NCBI GenBank assembly: GCA_023389005.1
Contig: JAEWFE010000166.1
Location: 1-6,319, forward strand
From: Bacillota bacterium
GTDB taxonomy: Bacteria; Bacillota; Bacilli; Lactobacillales; Enterococcaceae
Reading direction: 5' to 3'
DNA length: 6,319 nucleotides
The position numbers and the translations under genes are program-made. Shown one piece after another: positions 1-5,828 of the stretch. Position 1 is the stretch's first letter, and each line of letters opens with the position of its first letter. The notes below the pieces were generated by a model, which searched no databases, had not been told where the DNA came from, and saw nothing but the letters and a program-made list of their open reading frames with translations.

Positions 1-73
1 GAACTTGTTCACGAATAATTTTCATTTTAGTATTGATTGTTTTGATTAAATGATGTATTAATGAAGTAGGCAT
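1..73 (-). CDS. 5' end of a minus-strand gene, possibly an IS transposase (partial)
   Basis: The ATG at 73-71 opens a frame that stays open to the left window edge, giving 24 residues beginning MPTSLIHHLIKT and ending near KIIREQV. An AGAAAGGATG ribosome binding site sits just upstream and an extended -10 promoter lies at 113-139, so a real translated gene start is well supported. The product is not recognised with certainty. The short basic start, and the way its upstream DNA directly abuts a plus-strand gene that has lost its 5' part, suggest the start of an insertion-sequence transposase. No terminal inverted repeat could be paired because the other end lies outside the window. It could instead be an ordinary chromosomal gene. 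The gene start is firm; the transposase identity is only inferred. Confidence 0.5.
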   Translation of the reverse strand, partial: MPTSLIHHLIKTINTKMKIIREQV

Positions 74-112
74 TTGAATCATCCTTTCTGGGAGTGTTAT
101 TTAGTCAACTTC

Positions 113-139
113 ATTCTACCAGAAAACGAGGGGGTTCAA
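113..139 (-). promoter_or_regulatory. Extended -10 promoter for the gene at 1-73
   Basis: On the minus strand the box TAGAAT (118-113) is preceded by TGG, forming a TGnTAGAAT extended -10. A TTGAAC -35 box lies at 139-134 with a short 15-nt spacer. The predicted leader before the ATG at 73 is about 33 nt. The extended -10 would compensate for the short spacer. Confidence 0.5.
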
Positions 140-189
140 ATGCTTTTTTGCTTTTTGTTGAAATATCAATACTTTTAAGTGAAATTTAG

Positions 190-573
190 ATAAAACTTTT
201 TGAATTAACTAGAGTAGCGACGGAAGAAGAAAATGAAAATAATTTTTCTGTTTTTTATAATTTTCCAAACAACGGTAGAAAATTTATTGAAACTCTTTTG
301 TATTTTAAATATCCTGATTATAAAACAAAGAATGATGATAAAATCAATAGTTATTTCGGAAATGAGAATGCTGCATTTATACAACGTATAAATAATGAGT
401 ACTCTCATGGAGAAGATAGGTTTGATAGGACTCGTAATCCAATCAATACAAGTGAATTCATGCACGATGCTAGAATAATCTTAAGTGCTTTATATCAAAA
501 CGATCCAGAACAATTTAAATCATTTCTCAATAATAGTAATTTGATTTTCCCAGATTTTCTGGAAGAAAGATAA
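190..573 (+). pseudogene. C-terminal remnant of an AAA_13 / COG4694-like ATPase
   Basis: The plus-strand frame is open from 190 (just after an in-frame TAG at 187-189) to a TAA at 571-573, about 127 residues. No start codon with a ribosome binding site is present near the left end; the first ATG is internal at 460. The text contains FYNFPNNGRKFIETLLYFKYPD, then FIQRINNEYSHGED about 35 residues later. From memory this resembles the C-terminal part of AAA_13/COG4694 'wrapper' ATPases, where an N-x-x-R-x-x-L/I-E-x-x-L-x-F-K segment is followed by an R-x-x-N-x-x-S-H segment. That superfamily includes RloC/PrrC-type and other defence-associated ATPases. The Walker motifs and coiled coil expected upstream are absent, because the DNA left of about 190 belongs to a different minus-strand element. 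I read it as a 3' gene fragment, not a functional gene. The family call is moderately sure; a defence role is inference. Confidence 0.6.
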
Positions 574-580
574 AAATTAA

Positions 581-616
581 AAATAAGGACACTCTATTAA
601 AGAGAGGTCCTTATTT
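581..616. terminator. Hairpin terminator between convergent genes, probably bidirectional
   Basis: AAATAAGGAC (581-590) pairs perfectly with GTCCTTATTT (607-616), and an inner CTCT/AGAG helix (592-595/601-604) closes a small loop. The hairpin starts 7 nt after the stop of the plus-strand ATPase remnant. Read on the minus strand it is followed by TTAATTTTTATC, a good U-rich tail, so it can end the GDPD transcript. On the plus strand the U-rich tail is poorer. Confidence 0.65.
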
Positions 617-676
617 CTATACTGCTGAGTGTCATACTGCCTTTGCTCAACGCTTTTTTTCTTTATATACAAGATT

Positions 677-713
677 AGAGCGTCTCAACACTATTGGAAG
701 AAACGCTCTTTTT
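677..713 (+). terminator. Rho-independent terminator, plus direction
   Basis: AGAGCGT (677-683) pairs with ACGCTCT (703-709) and is followed on the plus strand by a run of T (709-713). The minus strand has no U-tract after the same stem, so the hairpin looks oriented for plus-strand transcription, even though it sits only 10 nt beyond the stop codon of the minus-strand GDPD gene. An outer inverted repeat GTCATAC (631-637) / GTATGAC (714-720) encloses it. Confidence 0.5.
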
Positions 714-719
714 GTATGA

Positions 720-2717
720 CTAATCATCTGTTGTGATATAATCCACGCCCATTTGTTCCATTTGCCAATATTGACTTGCAGGGACAGTCCAGGCACCAAC
801 CTGTAAGCCAGCAGCTTTGGCTTGGGCTACCTTTTCATAAGTTAGATTTTGCCATTTAATATTTAAACCAGCTCGCGTTCCTAAGTGTTTGGCTTTTTTG
901 ATATTACCTACCGTGATATCTTTATCCAAATACATCACCGCAGATACAGGCATCAATTGTTTTATTACTTTTAATGGCTCATAATAAAACGAAATAAATC
1001 TAGCAGTCAACCCAAAACCGGCTTCGCGCACCATTTGCACCAAATTTTGATAAGCAGCCTCATTTATTTCTTTATCCTTAATCTCAATGACCGGAATTTT
1101 TTGCTTACTTTGACAGATTGCTAAAAATTCTGCCAGTGTCGGAATTTTTAACTCCGCAGATACATAGTGCTGCTCACCAACACCAATTAAACGAAATTGA
1201 AGAAGTTGTTGGTAAGTAAATAAGCCCAATTTTCCTCTACCGTTACTTGTACGCTCTAAAGAATCATCGTGCATAATCACCCACTGTTGATCGGCCGTTA
1301 AATGAATATCTGTCTCAATCGCTTCATATTTTGTTTGCTTAAAAGCTGGCAATGAATTTTCCGGTGCATATTGATGATTACCCCGATGATTGACATACAT
1401 AGCCACTCGATTTTTCGATACCTTATCTTTCATTTCGCCCATCCTTTGTGTTCCAGTTTGGTCTATCTCAACATCTACTAGACTATCAATTTCCTTGCCA
1501 TCAAAATGAACTTTGCGCGTATCAATCATCACTTCAAAAATTCCTTGTTGATTTGGTGAATCGACTGTATACCACTGCAAGTCATCTTGATTGCCTCTAG
1601 CCGTCCACACTGCAAAACGCGCTTGCAAAATACGCTCATTCTTATTTAAGTTTAATTGTAGCGCATAAATACCACGTGGCCCATCTATTTTCTTCATTTT
1701 GTAACTAATGGTTTTTAAAATATATTTAGGAATGAAAAATTGCTTGCTAATGATACTAACTTGCGACTGAGTTGGCGTATTTCTTTGAATATAGCCAGTA
1801 TAGTAACCCGTCTCATAGCGATTATGATCATGGTTCGTAAAATATAAAGATAAATGCTTTGGTCCTGTTTGTTTTAATGGATAATTTTTGACATCATCCA
1901 AGCCATTTGCCTGACTAAACATCGCTATTTGATAAGAAACTTTTTTTAATAATGGATAAGTAAAGTTGAAATCCATCTGAATCTTTCCATCATCAATCTT
2001 CGTATAGTCAAAATACATACTCTCAATGCTGTTTTGTTTTTGATGTTCAAAATCAGCTAAAGAAAAATCTGTTAAATGATGCACCATGAATTCATGTTTT
2101 TGTGATTTTCTTTCGCTGTGAACTAATTTTTTCAATCGATTCTCTTTCATCAAATGCATTGGTTGAGGAGAAGCTAACTGTAGGCTCGGGTATAATAATT
2201 GCTTAGGTTGATGATAATTTTTTGCTTTGAAATGATCTTGAATTGGTAAATATTCATACTCCATCAACATTCCTGAAAGCAAAACCCCTTGGCGCCATTT
2301 TGTTTTTGGCCGCTGAGAAAAAAATTCTGTTTGAATATAATAAGTCGTATCAGATAATTTCCTAGCTGGAATTTCGTAATAGTCTTTACTATTTTTTTGA
2401 TAAAAGACCATTGAGACAAAACGACTCTGTTGACTAACGGGTATTTCGATATAACTTTCAAAATAGCCATTTTTAGATTGTGACTGATGATTATAGACTT
2501 TCACCGCTTGATTAGCTAAACCATCCATTTGATTCGTATTTGCTAAACCTAGTTGATGTGCTAATTGAGGAATCATCGCATCTGGTTTTGTTTTAAAAAC
2601 ATGCTCTTCTTTAGGTGGATGTAAAGCCATATAAATATCATCTGCATAACAATAAATAAGCAGACCGATTAGGATGATAGCCAGCGTTACACCACCGATA
2701 ATTTTTTTATTTTTCAT
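720..2717 (-). CDS. Membrane-anchored glycerophosphodiester phosphodiesterase with GBS_Bsp-like repeats
   Basis: This 665-residue protein begins with a short basic stretch and one hydrophobic span (about residues 5-24) without a signal-peptidase motif, so it is probably anchored with the bulk outside the cell. Residues about 435-665 form a GDPD domain: HRG at 444-446, APEN at 451-454, the metal-ligand pair in ETD (E468, D470), the catalytic H483 in MHDD, SLERTSNGRG, EIK at 545-547, and a terminal GVDYITTDD. Enzymes of this fold hydrolyse glycerophosphodiesters to glycerol 3-phosphate plus an alcohol; at the surface the substrate could be deacylated phospholipid or glycerophosphate polymers, which is inference. 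Residues about 349-418 (AVW, QDDLQWYT, then a beta-rich tail) resemble a GBS_Bsp-like repeat. Residues about 243-312 (LDDVKNY, ETGYYTGYI) look like a second copy, and 83-157 may be a degenerate third. The gene is monocistronic, with its own promoter and a weak ribosome binding site (AAAGATGG). Confidence 0.88.
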   Translation of the reverse strand: MKNKKIIGGVTLAIILIGLLIYCYADDIYMALHPPKEEHVFKTKPDAMIPQLAHQLGLANTNQMDGLANQAVKVYNHQSQSKNGYFESYIEIPVSQQSRFVSMVFYQKNSKDYYEIPARKLSDTTYYIQTEFFSQRPKTKWRQGVLLSGMLMEYEYLPIQDHFKAKNYHQPKQLLYPSLQLASPQPMHLMKENRLKKLVHSERKSQKHEFMVHHLTDFSLADFEHQKQNSIESMYFDYTKIDDGKIQMDFNFTYPLLKKVSYQIAMFSQANGLDDVKNYPLKQTGPKHLSLYFTNHDHNRYETGYYTGYIQRNTPTQSQVSIISKQFFIPKYILKTISYKMKKIDGPRGIYALQLNLNKNERILQARFAVWTARGNQDDLQWYTVDSPNQQGIFEVMIDTRKVHFDGKEIDSLVDVEIDQTGTQRMGEMKDKVSKNRVAMYVNHRGNHQYAPENSLPAFKQTKYEAIETDIHLTADQQWVIMHDDSLERTSNGRGKLGLFTYQQLLQFRLIGVGEQHYVSAELKIPTLAEFLAICQSKQKIPVIEIKDKEINEAAYQNLVQMVREAGFGLTARFISFYYEPLKVIKQLMPVSAVMYLDKDITVGNIKKAKHLGTRAGLNIKWQNLTYEKVAQAKAAGLQVGAWTVPASQYWQMEQMGVDYITTDD

Positions 2718-2749
2718 AATTTAATACCATCTTTTCTTAACTATGAACC

Positions 2750-2778
2750 AGTATAAAACTTTCCAAATGGTATGTGAA
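2750..2778 (-). promoter_or_regulatory. Sigma-A promoter of the GDPD gene
   Basis: On the minus strand a TTCACA -35 box (2778-2773) and a TATACT -10 box (2755-2750) are separated by exactly 17 nt. The predicted start near 2743 gives a leader of about 26 nt before the ATG at 2717. It lies just downstream of the terminator of the msrC-like gene, which fits an independent transcription unit. Confidence 0.65.
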
Positions 2779-2818
2779 TAGATGTTATTTCATTCTAAAC
2801 AAATCTTAATAAAATAAA

Positions 2819-2851
2819 CGGCCTCTTCTCTAAAATTTAGAAAAGAAGCCG
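2819..2851 (-). terminator. Rho-independent terminator of the methionine sulfoxide reductase gene
   Basis: A 15-position stem runs from CGGC (2819-2822) to GCCG (2848-2851), with two mismatches and a 3-nt AT loop around 2834-2836. On the minus strand it is followed by TTTATTTTATT. It starts 14 nt after the stop codon of the gene at 2866-3333 and separates it from the GDPD promoter. Confidence 0.8.
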
Positions 2852-2865
2852 CTTTGAAGCTTTCA

Positions 2866-3333
2866 TTATAAACTGTCTAAAAGAATCGCTACATATTGTT
2901 CTAAAAATTCTTGATCGATTTCATCATACATGCCAATTTTAGAACTATCGATATCAAGTACTCCGATTAACTTGCCGTCTTTAACCATTGGCACGACAAT
3001 TTCAGACATTGCTGCAGAATCGCAGGAAATATAATTCTCATGTTCTTTGACATTAGGGACTATTAATGTTTCTTCCTTTTGCGCAGATTCACCGCAAACA
3101 CCTTTGCCCATTTGAATTCTCGTACAAGAAACTCTCCCTTGAAATGGTCCTAAAATTAATTCTTGTCCATCAAAAAGATAATAACCGGCAAATACCGTTT
3201 CTTTTAATGTTTCATTTAATAAAGCGGATGAATTACTCAAATTTGCAATCCAATTATTTTCAATTTCTAATAAGCCCTTTTGTTGAAGAAGTAATAACTC
3301 ATAGGCTTCACGTTTTTCTTCTTTTGACCACAT
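2866..3333 (-). CDS. msrC: Free methionine-(R)-sulfoxide reductase, GAF-domain type (fRMsr)
   Basis: The product reduces free methionine-R-sulfoxide in the cytosol, normally using thioredoxin, and so helps repair oxidised methionine. The 155-residue protein is a single GAF domain of normal family length. The three redox cysteines are at 70 (SCTRI), 80 (GVCGES) and 104 (ISCDS), with intervals of 10 and 24 that equal those of E. coli YebR/MsrC (84, 94, 118). SEIVVP at 110-115 and GVLDIDSS at 124-131 are the other family signatures. I chose the ATG at 3333 because AAAGGGG lies 8 nt upstream. The frame continues to an ATG at 3417, but that would add 28 residues foreign to the family and has no ribosome binding site. 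An ATG at 3351 overlaps the Shine-Dalgarno. The gene appears monocistronic, with a terminator at 2819-2851; its promoter is not clear. Confidence 0.9.
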   Translation of the reverse strand: MWSKEEKREAYELLLLQQKGLLEIENNWIANLSNSSALLNETLKETVFAGYYLFDGQELILGPFQGRVSCTRIQMGKGVCGESAQKEETLIVPNVKEHENYISCDSAAMSEIVVPMVKDGKLIGVLDIDSSKIGMYDEIDQEFLEQYVAILLDSL

Positions 3334-3404
3334 ATACGCTGCCCCTTTCATTTTCCATACTGATACTTTAACATAAGGAAGCTGAAAAATAAAATCTTTT
3401 TGAG

Positions 3405-3413
3405 TTATCCACA
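3405..3413 (+). other. Perfect DnaA-box 9-mer, with a near match at 3548-3556
   Basis: TTATCCACA at 3405-3413 matches the bacterial DnaA box exactly. TTATCCTCA at 3548-3556 differs at one position and shares the preceding TGAG. No dnaA/dnaN genes or box cluster are present, so this is not an origin. It may be a DnaA regulatory or titration site, or chance. Confidence 0.3.
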
Positions 3414-3555
3414 TCATTCAAAAAATATCGGAATTTTTGTTTCACAATTTTTTTTGAACGAAAAATTTTTCCTTGACGTGTTGATTTCATCCGTTTTCAA
3501 AGCAGAACAAACATTTGTATATCAACAAGTAAAACTGTTTACATGAGTTATCCTC

Positions 3556-3580
3556 AAAAAAACGAACATAAAAGAATGCT
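3556..3580 (-). terminator. Weak possible terminator downstream of oadB
   Basis: On the minus strand a 5-bp stem (AGCAT with ATGTT, one G-U pair, TCTTTT loop) is followed after CG by seven T residues (3562-3556). It lies about 110 nt past the oadB stop. The stem is short, so termination here is uncertain, but no better candidate exists between oadB and the next gene. Confidence 0.3.
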
Positions 3581-3688
3581 TATTTGACGCAATTTCATAC
3601 GGATTATTTCGCAAAAAGCGTTTTATTTTTTCACCTTGTTTCACTAAAAAATTTGTTTCACAGCGGCACATCACTTATTGAACATTCA

Positions 3689-4819
3689 TTATTGGAAGAA
3701 TGCTAGTAAAACACCGGCTGCTACGGCTGAACCAATAACCCCGGCAACATTTGGTCCCATCGCATACATCAATAAATAGTTATGAGGATTGGCTTTTTGA
3801 CCTTCTAAATGAACAATACGCGCTGCCATTGGAACGGCGGATACCCCTGCTGCACCAATCATTGGGTTTACTTTTCCTTTTGTCACATAATACATTAGTT
3901 TTCCCATCAATACCCCTGAAGCGGTGCCGACTGCAAAAGCGATCAATCCAAGCATAATAATAATTAAGGTAGTTTTAGATAAGAATAAATTTCCTTCTGC
4001 CTTGGCACCCACTGTTAAACCTAAAATAACGGTAATAATATACATAAAGACATTTTGTAAGACTTCAGATAATTTTGGTATTAGTTTAACTTCACGAATT
4101 AAATTTCCCAACATTAAACACCCAATTAATGTCGTGGCACTAGGAACTAATAGGCTGACAAAAATAGTCACAGCGATTGGAAAGATAATTTTTTCTTTTT
4201 GACTCACTTTACGGGTGACTTTCATTGGACATTGACGTTCTTTTTCTGTAGTCAGTGCACGAATAATCGGTGGTTGAATAATTGGCACCAACGCCATATA
4301 AGAATAAGCAGCTAAAGCGATGGCCGGTAATAAATTTGGTGCTAATCGACTGGTTAAAAAGATTGCTGTCGGACCATCTGCCCCACCAATAATGCCAATG
4401 GAAGCTGCTTCTTGTGGGGACATATGGAAAAGAAGGGCTAGGAAAAAGGCCGCAAAAATTCCAAACTGAGCTGCTCCCCCCAAAAGAATCGTATAGGGAT
4501 TGGCAAGTAAGGGTTCAAAATCTGTCGCTGCTCCTAAACATAAAAAGATTAATGGCGGATAAATCCCTAATTCTGTACCCAAATATAAATAATGTAATAA
4601 GCCACCTGGTTGACCATTGGATGCACCGGCCATAAGATTGGCTAAAGGTAAATTCACTAACAACATCCCAAAGGCAATCGGAATCATTAAATACGGCTCA
4701 TATTTCTTTTTAATTCCCAAATATAAGAAGAAACAAGCTAATAAAATCATGATTCCATTTTGCAGCGTTAAATTGGCTATTCCTGAAGTTTCAATCATTT
4801 GTTGAACAATTGCTGACAT
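3689..4819 (-). CDS. oadB: Sodium-translocating decarboxylase beta subunit (OadB family)
   Basis: The 376-residue polytopic membrane protein belongs to the OadB/MmdB/GcdB family, the subunit that couples decarboxylation of carboxybiotin to sodium export. The sequence shows GIIGGADGPTAIFL with the key Asp at 148, AAYSYMALVPIIQPP (Tyr 172/174), and NPMIGAAGVSAVPMAAR, where N318, G322, S327 and R334 keep the spacing of the essential N373, G377, S382 and R389 of the Klebsiella protein. The end carries the conserved MGPNVAGVIGSAVAAG. Length is near the short form of the family. The ATG at 4819 lies 9 nt after the stop of the 41-residue upstream gene, and its AGGGTGAG ribosome binding site overlaps that stop, implying translational coupling. 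No alpha subunit or biotin carrier is encoded here, so the substrate (oxaloacetate, methylmalonyl-CoA, glutaconyl-CoA) cannot be settled from this window. Oxaloacetate is the usual one in lactic acid bacteria. Confidence 0.92.
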   Translation of the reverse strand: MSAIVQQMIETSGIANLTLQNGIMILLACFFLYLGIKKKYEPYLMIPIAFGMLLVNLPLANLMAGASNGQPGGLLHYLYLGTELGIYPPLIFLCLGAATDFEPLLANPYTILLGGAAQFGIFAAFFLALLFHMSPQEAASIGIIGGADGPTAIFLTSRLAPNLLPAIALAAYSYMALVPIIQPPIIRALTTEKERQCPMKVTRKVSQKEKIIFPIAVTIFVSLLVPSATTLIGCLMLGNLIREVKLIPKLSEVLQNVFMYIITVILGLTVGAKAEGNLFLSKTTLIIIMLGLIAFAVGTASGVLMGKLMYYVTKGKVNPMIGAAGVSAVPMAARIVHLEGQKANPHNYLLMYAMGPNVAGVIGSAVAAGVLLAFFQ

Positions 4820-4828
4820 ATGCTCACC

Positions 4829-4954
4829 CTACTTTCCACCTTGATTTAAGATTTTACTCATCACGACCATTAGCCCCCAGATGCCTAGCAAGACAACAAA
4901 AACCACGAGCATCGCAAAGAGCGTTAAAAATAGAATATCGCCTAATCCATACAT
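4829..4954 (-). CDS. 41-residue single-span membrane protein, OadG-like gamma subunit
   Basis: This small gene reads MYGLGDILFLTLFAML, then VVFVVLLGIWGLMVVMSKIL, and ends NQGGK before a TAG. One hydrophobic span covers about residues 7-32, followed by a short polar cytoplasmic tail. The ribosome binding site AGAAGGTGAG stands just before the ATG at 4954, and the stop is 9 nt before oadB. OadG/MmdD gamma subunits have this layout (one N-terminal helix with a G-L/M-x-x-V-F pattern) and are encoded next to oadB; they help assemble the decarboxylase pump. The usual gamma subunit is about twice as long, with a Pro-rich, often zinc-binding tail, which is missing here. The family match is inferred from topology, position and general pattern. 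That it is a real translated gene is well supported. Confidence 0.75.
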   Translation of the reverse strand: MYGLGDILFLTLFAMLVVFVVLLGIWGLMVVMSKILNQGGK

Positions 4955-4976
4955 ACACTCACCTTCTTACTACTTA

Positions 4977-4996
4977 TTGATAGCGCTTTCTATCAA
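4977..4996. promoter_or_regulatory. cre-like CcpA operator over the transcription start
   Basis: TTGATAG (4977-4983) and CTATCAA (4990-4996) form perfect 7-bp arms around CGCTTT. On the minus strand AGAAAGCGCTATCA (4991-4978) matches the cre consensus TGWAANCGNTNWCA at all but the first position. The site falls at the expected +1 of the promoter at 5001-5009, a position where CcpA binding would block transcription. Carbon catabolite repression of the oadB operon is therefore predicted. Confidence 0.7.
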
Positions 4997-5000
4997 CTAT

Positions 5001-5029
5001 AGTATAACACAATTTCAATCATTTGACTG
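5001..5029 (-). promoter_or_regulatory. Extended -10 promoter of the OadG-like/oadB operon
   Basis: On the minus strand TGTTATACT (5009-5001) is an extended -10 element. The -35 region 17 nt upstream reads CAGTCA, a poor match, so an activator may help. Transcription would start near 4994, giving a leader of about 40 nt. The upstream operon is closed by the terminator at 5066-5100, so this promoter is needed. Confidence 0.6.
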
Positions 5030-5065
5030 ATAAATAAGAAATTTTTCACATAAAACAAAAAATAA

Positions 5066-5100
5066 ACATGCGCCTTGCTTGGTGCAAACAAGGTGCATGT
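5066..5100 (-). terminator. Strong rho-independent terminator of the GRE-aldolase operon
   Basis: ACATGCGCCTTG (5066-5077) pairs with CAAGGTGCATGT (5089-5100) as a 12-bp stem with one G-T wobble. On the minus strand it is followed by TTTATTTTTTGTTTTAT. It starts 23 nt after the aldolase stop codon. Confidence 0.88.
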
Positions 5101-5123
5101 CCATTAATTCTTTAGATTTTCAA

Positions 5124-5804
5124 TTATGATAAGTCATGAATGCAGCTATCTTGATAGATGCTTTGCCAATCTTGCGAGAAATCATCAATAGCTTTTTGGA
5201 TAGATGGCATACTAAAGGCTTGATCAACAACATCTGGACCAATCGTAACAGCTTGAGCCCCTTGATTGATAGCCTGTAACACTTGACTGACATTTTTAAA
5301 ACTGGCTGCTAAGATTTTACTGTCGGAATGGACCCGCTTTATCTCAGCTGCAAGATTTTGAATCACTTGACTAGCCTCAATGTTTAAATTTTCCATCCGA
5401 TTATAATATGGCGCCAGATAATCCGCCCTAGCATGAATGGCTAATAACCCTTGAAATTCCGTATAAATGGCCGTGGCAGTGATATGAATACCTTGACGTT
5501 TCAACTCCTTCATTACTTTAAAGCCGACTTCATTACTCGGTACTTTAATATAGACTTGATCATCTACTTCTTTTAAGATTCTTTTTGCATCAGCCAACAT
5601 CCCTTCATAGTTAGTCGCAACCACTTGGACATGTAAGGTACGATTTTGGCCAATGATTTGCCGAATTTGGCGTAAGTGTTCAAAAAAATCTATTTTTCCT
5701 TCTTTTTTGATGATGGACGGATTACTGGTTACCCCATCAATTGGTAAAGTATCTACATATTTTTGAATTTGTTCTAAATTGGCAGTATCTAATAATAGTT
5801 CCAT
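5124..5804 (-). CDS. fsa: Fructose-6-phosphate aldolase / transaldolase-like protein (FSA type)
   Basis: The 226-residue protein is a single TIM-barrel aldolase of the TalC/MipB/FSA group and aligns end to end with E. coli FSA (about 220 residues). Visible landmarks are LLLDTANL (Asp 6), DGVTSNPSII (24-32), HVQVVATNYEGM (58-69), VYIKVP with the Schiff-base Lys 87, TAIYTEFQGLLAI, APYYNR (131-136), LAASFK (165-170) and FSQDWQ near the end. Gln 60 and Tyr 133 match Gln 59 and Tyr 131 of E. coli FSA; true transaldolases have Glu and Phe there. An aldolase acting on F6P or 1-deoxy-fructose-6-P is therefore more likely than transaldolase. The start is the ATG at 5804, with AAGGTG 6 nt upstream. A GTG at 5813 in the same frame would overlap that site. 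It lies 24 nt after the glycyl radical enzyme stop, in the same operon. Confidence 0.88.
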   Translation of the reverse strand: MELLLDTANLEQIQKYVDTLPIDGVTSNPSIIKKEGKIDFFEHLRQIRQIIGQNRTLHVQVVATNYEGMLADAKRILKEVDDQVYIKVPSNEVGFKVMKELKRQGIHITATAIYTEFQGLLAIHARADYLAPYYNRMENLNIEASQVIQNLAAEIKRVHSDSKILAASFKNVSQVLQAINQGAQAVTIGPDVVDQAFSMPSIQKAIDDFSQDWQSIYQDSCIHDLS

Positions 5805-5828
5805 CTTTTTCACCTTCAGTTACAAATT

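Larger units (their letters stand above)
3334..3688. other. AT-rich intergenic stretch without a supported gene
   Basis: This 355-nt gap separates the oadB stop from the msrC-like start. It is A/T-rich with several homopolymer runs, and I see no convincing gene or strong promoter in it. It contains three copies of TTGTTTCAC (3437-3445, 3636-3644, 3653-3661), an interrupted palindrome GTAAAACTGTTTAC (3529-3542), a direct repeat TGAGTTATCC (3401-3410, 3544-3553), and a weak possible terminator (3556-3580). The msrC promoter must lie in its left half, but no box pair is good enough to name. Confidence 0.6.

Noticed and set aside
205..465. 86-codon minus-strand frame opposite the ATPase remnant
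   Set aside because: It is an AT-rich antisense frame. The plus-strand translation has recognisable family text; this one does not.
3066..3371. 101-codon plus-strand frame opposite the methionine sulfoxide reductase
   Set aside because: It is antisense to a well-supported conserved gene, with no ribosome binding site or recognisable product.
3334..3417. N-terminal extension of the methionine sulfoxide reductase to an ATG at 3417
   Set aside because: The extra 28 residues do not match the family. The ATG at 3417 has no ribosome binding site, whereas the ATG at 3333 has AAAGGGG at ideal spacing and gives the normal 155-residue length.
3405..3556. Replication origin
   Set aside because: Only one perfect DnaA box and one near match are present, with no dnaA, dnaN or rpmH genes and no box cluster.
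3522..3671. 49-codon minus-strand frame after oadB (starting MCRCETNF)
   Set aside because: It has no ribosome binding site, runs through AT-rich repeats, and the translation resembles no family I know.
3751..4805. Four plus-strand frames opposite oadB (3751-3957, 3924-4202, 4414-4635, 4617-4805)
   Set aside because: They overlap conserved oadB coding sequence on the other strand and show no independent coding signs.
5023..5051. Plus-strand promoter starting at TTGACT (5023-5028)
   Set aside because: The -10 position reads TCACAT, a poor match, and no plus-strand gene lies downstream.
5805..5813. GTG start at 5813 for the aldolase
   Set aside because: Its would-be Shine-Dalgarno is immediately adjacent, while the ATG at 5804 has AAGGTG 6 nt upstream and gives the family N-terminus MELLLDT.
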